A stretch of 10,336 nt of DNA, from contig MU634756.1 in NCBI GenBank assembly GCA_026770595.1, positions 1 through 10,336 of the forward strand, given 5' to 3'. Position numbers and translations under genes: made by a program. This document shows positions 7,295 to 10,336 of this stretch, in pieces (the stretch's first letter is position 1; each line of letters begins with the position of its first letter). This DNA is from Ochromonadaceae sp. CCMP2298 (Eukaryota > Sar > Synurophyceae > Ochromonadales > Ochromonadaceae). The notes under the pieces were generated by a model. That model saw only the letters and a list, made by a program, of their open reading frames with translations. It was not told the DNA's origin and did not search any database.

Positions 7295-10170
7295 TCAATG
7301 GCCATACGTCTGTCTAAGCCGCTCCCTGGAAACCGCTGCAACCACCAGCCTCTCCCACCTCGCCAGCAGCGCCTGCTCCCTCTTCTTAATGAAAGCCTCC
7401 ACCCTCGCCTCGTTCATGAACACAGCCGCGTCCACCACGACCGCCGCGTGCTCCTGCAGCACCACCACTCCCCCCAGCACGGGCACGGTGTACTGCCCCT
7501 TTCGCTCGAAGCCAACCACGGCGGGCACGCAGGGCAGCTGAGGGGGACGAAAGGGTTAGCATATTTCATGAGCGAATACAGGAATACATAAATACGCCAG
7601 CATATCAACACATCCATATATCAGTACATCAACAGACCCAAACATCAACACATCAACACAGGGTGCGTACCTCCATGCTGTGCGCGGTTTTCACTGCAGC
7701 GTGCACATGCGTGTTCGAAGGGAGCTCGATAAATAAAGCACCCTTGGGCACGAATGCCGTGTCTCCATTCCAGACCTCCACGTTGCCGTACTCGTTTGTG
7801 GGGATAATACCCTCCACTACGGGCAGGATCTGTAGTTGTGGGGAGCAGGGTGGAAGCGACAGTTACAGTTCGATCGATCGATCGATATGTAGAAAGATGG
7901 ATGTGGGGGTTTGAAATCGAGAATGAAAGCTGACCGCAGTTTCTTACCACGATGGTTTCTGTCTGCCAAGAGCCGAACAGCTTCACTTCTATCATGTCGT
8001 CGCCGCCGTACCCGCCCCGGCCCCCACCCCCACCACCTCCACCCCCACCTCTACCGCCACCGTACCCTCCCCCACCCTCACCGCCACCGCCACCGTTGGC
8101 TTTGCGCTTGATTACGCGAAAAGGCTCCTCCCCCCGCAGCACCTGTCGCATCTCTCTGCGCCACACCACGCGTGTGCGCAGAGTCTCCCTCTGCGACTGC
8201 AGGTACACTGCCTCGCCTTTGAACTCGCCCACAGAAGGGTCTGCAGCTGCGGTGGCGTCTGGGTGCAGAGTCTCCTCAGACAGCAGGTGTCGCTCCAGCA
8301 GGTAGCGGGGGTGGTTTTTGAAGTCTTGGAAGCGCGTGGGCAGGGGCATAGACGCGGGGGCAGAGGAGGAGAAAGAGGAGGAAGGGGCAGAGGTCGGGGC
8401 AGTGCATGTGAGGTCCACAACGGGGGGGCCGTTGCTGTTGAACTGCACCAGCAGTTGCACAAGGTACTGGTCCACCTCGAGCTTGGTCTGCTTGCTGCGC
8501 GCAGAGGTGTAGAAGTACCTGCTGCTGTACTGCCTGGTGAGGTCCACCAGCACCTCGTCGTTGTCGCCCCCCCTGAGCAGCACCCCCAGCACGTACTGCA
8601 GGGGCGCCTTTACCCCCCTCAGCTGCTCCTCCACATGGCTGGGCTCGTCGATCTTCTTTCCTGACACGTCCAGGTGCACCCAGCGACCCTCCGACGTAGC
8701 CTGCAATCGGGCCTGCGTCTGTGTGCGTGCCTGCGTCTGTGTTTGCGTCTGCGCTTGCGCTTTCCGAGCCCGGCGGAGTGCACCAGGAGAAGCAGCAGCA
8801 GAAGAGGCAGCAGCAGGAGAGTCTCCTTTCTCGCAACTGCCCTCCTCAACGTCGGTCTCCTTCCCCAACTTCCCCTCCTTTCCATTCTTCCCCTCCTTTC
8901 CCTCCTTCCCCTCTTTCTCCCCGTCCTCGTCCTCGTCCTCGTCGTCCAGCAGCTCGATCACTAGCGGGGCAGATTTGCTGCTAGACTCGTTCTTTGAACC
9001 CGACTCTCCAACCGACTGCTCTCTACCCGACCGCCCCCACGCTGGCGCCTCCTCGGTGAGATCCACCACTGCAGAGCAGGCAGAGGAGGCAGCGGAAGTA
9101 GTCTGGCCGCCAGGATCCGCGCTGCTGCTGCTGCTGCTACCGATGCCAGCCAGAGACCGGCTGCGAGCCCGGGCAAGGGCCCTTCGCTCAATACCCGTAG
9201 TGCAACTGCTACTCGCCACATCGTAGCTGTCTCCGTCTACTACAGTGCAGCTGCTGTCTACTGCAGAGGAGCTGCTGCTACTGCTGCTGTGTCCCTCTTG
9301 ATACACCTCCAGCCACGTGTGCATTTCTGGCACAGGCTTGCTCTTCCTCGCCTTGAACTTCGCACCCTCGGTAGGTGCACTAGCTGCAGGAAGTGAAGGG
9401 GGTGCTGGGGCAGGTTCCAAGGTCCCACGCTTCCGCTTGCTCCCACTGTTCGTGACGGGTTCGTCTTCGTCAATGTTGATTGTGTGTGATGCGCTCGTAC
9501 CTGGATTGTGCTGCTTGTCCCAGCGCTCTTTATATATGTCGCTGTGATCTGCGGGCGAGAAGGAGACAGGATCTAGCGTCCTCACGAGGCGCACCCGGTA
9601 TCCCGCGCCGAGGAGACAGGCCGCAAAGAGCTGGCACATCTGGTGCTTGCTGCCTCCGTGCTTGCTGCACAAGCGCGCTAGGTCGTGGGCGCTTGACCCG
9701 TCCCGCCCCTCCTCCCTCGTCATATCCGCCACACTGATTTCCGCGAAGGTACTCTTCATCCACTGAATGAGCGCCACCCAGTGGTCCACCGGACTGGTGT
9801 GGTATTTGCGGTCTACCAGTCTTGGGGGAAGCAGCGATCGCATCAGCCCGACGACGCTGCCGTCCTGCGCCGCCACGGCCACCGTCTGCGTGCTGAGGAT
9901 CTGACTCATCAAGTCATCCTGGTGCAGCCGCAAACATTCATTGAAATCCGCTGCTTCAAACTTAACCGCACGATTCGTGCGCACCTTCTTACCCTTCTTG
10001 CCCGAACCAGCTCCAGAGACGCTTCCAGGGACCCGAACCCTTATGGTGCCTCCGACAGGGCCTTCCCCAAGCCCTCCCCCACCTTCGCCGGTCTCATCTT
10101 CCTCTTCTCTGTCCTCTCCCTCGCTCTCTCCTTCCCAGTCCACGTTGTCGTCATCATCTGCATCGTCCAT
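7295..10170 (-). CDS. XPC/RAD4 nucleotide-excision repair damage sensor
   Basis: Three minus-strand exons, 10170-7948, 7829-7671 and 7537-7295, all phase 0, with introns of 118 and 133 bp; 874 aa. XPC/Rad4 detects helix-distorting lesions in the nucleus and recruits TFIIH. Order of parts: acidic N-terminus (1-30); first half of the transglutaminase-like fold (about 82-201, with HQMCQLFAACLLGAGYRVRLV); HTWLEVY (284-290); a disordered insertion (about 294-494); second half (RWVHLDV 496-502, YVLGVLLRG, EVLVDLTRQYSSRYF 539-553); BHD1 from FKNHPRYLLERHLL (617-630) with GEAVY (652-656); BHD2 with a Gly-rich insert (693-723) and LFGSWQTE (731-738); BHD3 from ILPVVEGIIPTNEYGNVEVW (742-761) to AVVGFE (800-805); a basic helical tail. 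By alignment with PNGase, the catalytic Cys position is Lys175, while His284 and Asp501 remain, so it is catalytically dead as expected for the family. The start has A at -3 and G at +4. Confidence 0.95.
7575..7662 (+). repeat. Degenerate 8-bp array in XPC intron 2
   Basis: Eleven 8-bp steps run without a gap from AATACAGG (7575) to AACACAGG (7662), with AACACATC-like units dominating the right part. It fills 88 of the 133 intron bases. Neighbouring units are more alike than distant ones, as expected of slippage followed by drift. Confidence 0.8.
7871..7886. repeat. (CGAT)4 microsatellite in XPC intron 1
   Basis: Four exact CGAT units lie in the 118-bp intron between XPC exons 1 and 2. The unit is self-complementary when repeated, so the tract is also a palindrome. 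No function is suggested. Confidence 0.9.
8002..8094 (-). repeat. Gly-rich coding repeat in XPC BHD2
   Basis: This GGN-rich tract encodes residues 693-723 of XPC: mostly Gly with a few Tyr, Arg and Glu, including GGYGG and GRGG words like those of RGG/YGG proteins. It lies between FRVIKRK and the conserved LFGSWQTE strand, interrupting BHD2. Frame is kept on both sides, so it is an in-frame insertion rather than an intron. Confidence 0.9.
8690..9291 (-). other. Disordered insertion of XPC with SUMO-interaction-like motifs
   Basis: Residues about 294-494 separate HTWLEVY from RWVHLDV, two neighbouring strands of the transglutaminase-like fold. The insert is rich in Ser, Glu, Lys-Glu-Gly repeats and a Gln-Thr run (471-490). 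It contains VVDLTEE (368-374) and LVIELLDD (403-410) followed by an acidic run. Both have the form of SUMO-interacting motifs: a short hydrophobic core next to acidic residues. The frame is open throughout and no splice pair removes it cleanly. Confidence 0.75.
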
Positions 10171-10336
10171 GCTCTCTTCTGGTCACCACACAAGCACAAG
10201 GCCTCTCAAGCTGTGTGCTGGAAGTGCTGGAAGCATGGAAGACCCTGTCGCGAAAAATGGAGCGGTTTCGCGCGCCAAAATTAGAGGACAAAAAATCAAC
10301 TGGCTGTCAGCAGAAATGGTTTTTTTAGCGGACCTC
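10171..10336. other. XPC upstream flank
   Basis: This stretch holds the 5' leader and proximal promoter of XPC on the minus strand. Apart from the E2F-like sites at 10248-10280 and a T7 run near 10319, I see no gene or repeat. Confidence 0.6.
10248..10280 (-). promoter_or_regulatory. E2F-like sites upstream of XPC
   Basis: Read on the XPC strand, TTTTGGCGCGCGAAACC (10280-10264) contains two overlapping, oppositely oriented E2F cores (TTTGGCGC and the reverse of TTTCGCGC). A third near-match, TTTTTCGCGA (10257-10248), follows. They lie about 80-110 bp upstream of the start codon, a usual distance for proximal promoter sites. E2F/DP control of DNA repair genes is well known in animals and plants. 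Use here is inferred from sequence match. Confidence 0.5.

Noticed and set aside
8537-9226. 229-aa plus-strand frame opposite XPC
   Set aside because: Ser/Phe/Pro low-complexity antisense of the XPC insert, with no conserved domain.
2464-10170. Idea that ELP4, SGF11 and XPC form a functional gene cluster
   Set aside because: Strands alternate, two pairs converge and each gene has its own introns and flanks. Nothing but proximity links them.

Overview
The window is nuclear DNA from a compact, GC-rich eukaryotic genome, most likely a unicellular protist. All five genes are eukaryotic, four encode nuclear or cytoskeletal functions, and every gene is interrupted by short GT-AG introns (about 80-245 bp). 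All five chosen start codons have A at -3. The first gene begins with a signal peptide ending in an Ala-Phe junction followed by a basic stretch. That is the layout of plastid presequences in algae with secondary red plastids (stramenopiles, cryptophytes, haptophytes), so such an alga is a reasonable but unproven guess.

Layout from left to right: 1-801 is non-coding and holds an almost perfect 41-bp inverted repeat (595-681). 802-2214 (+) is a two-exon DUF155 (RMND1/Sif2/Sif3) membrane protein. 2464-4393 (-) is a three-exon Elongator subunit ELP4, convergent with the first gene. 4874-5465 (-) is a three-exon LC8 dynein light chain, possibly with an extra 5'UTR intron. 5466-6114 is a divergent promoter region. 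6115-7037 (+) is a four-exon SGF11 zinc-finger protein of the SAGA deubiquitinase module. 7295-10170 (-) is a three-exon XPC/RAD4 DNA-damage recognition protein, convergent with SGF11. 10171-10336 is the XPC upstream flank, with good E2F-like sites.

The genes do not form an operon or a dedicated system. ELP4 (tRNA modification), SGF11 (chromatin) and XPC (repair) are independent housekeeping functions. I see no transposon, CRISPR array, tRNA, rRNA or defence island. The most unusual points are: a long disordered insertion in XPC that splits the transglutaminase fold and carries strong SUMO-interaction-like motifs; the hairpin at 595-681; the plastid-type presequence on a family usually described as mitochondrial; and a recurring pattern of 7- and 8-bp tandem repeats in introns and between gene ends. 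All exon boundaries were read by eye from splice consensus, reading frame and family conservation.
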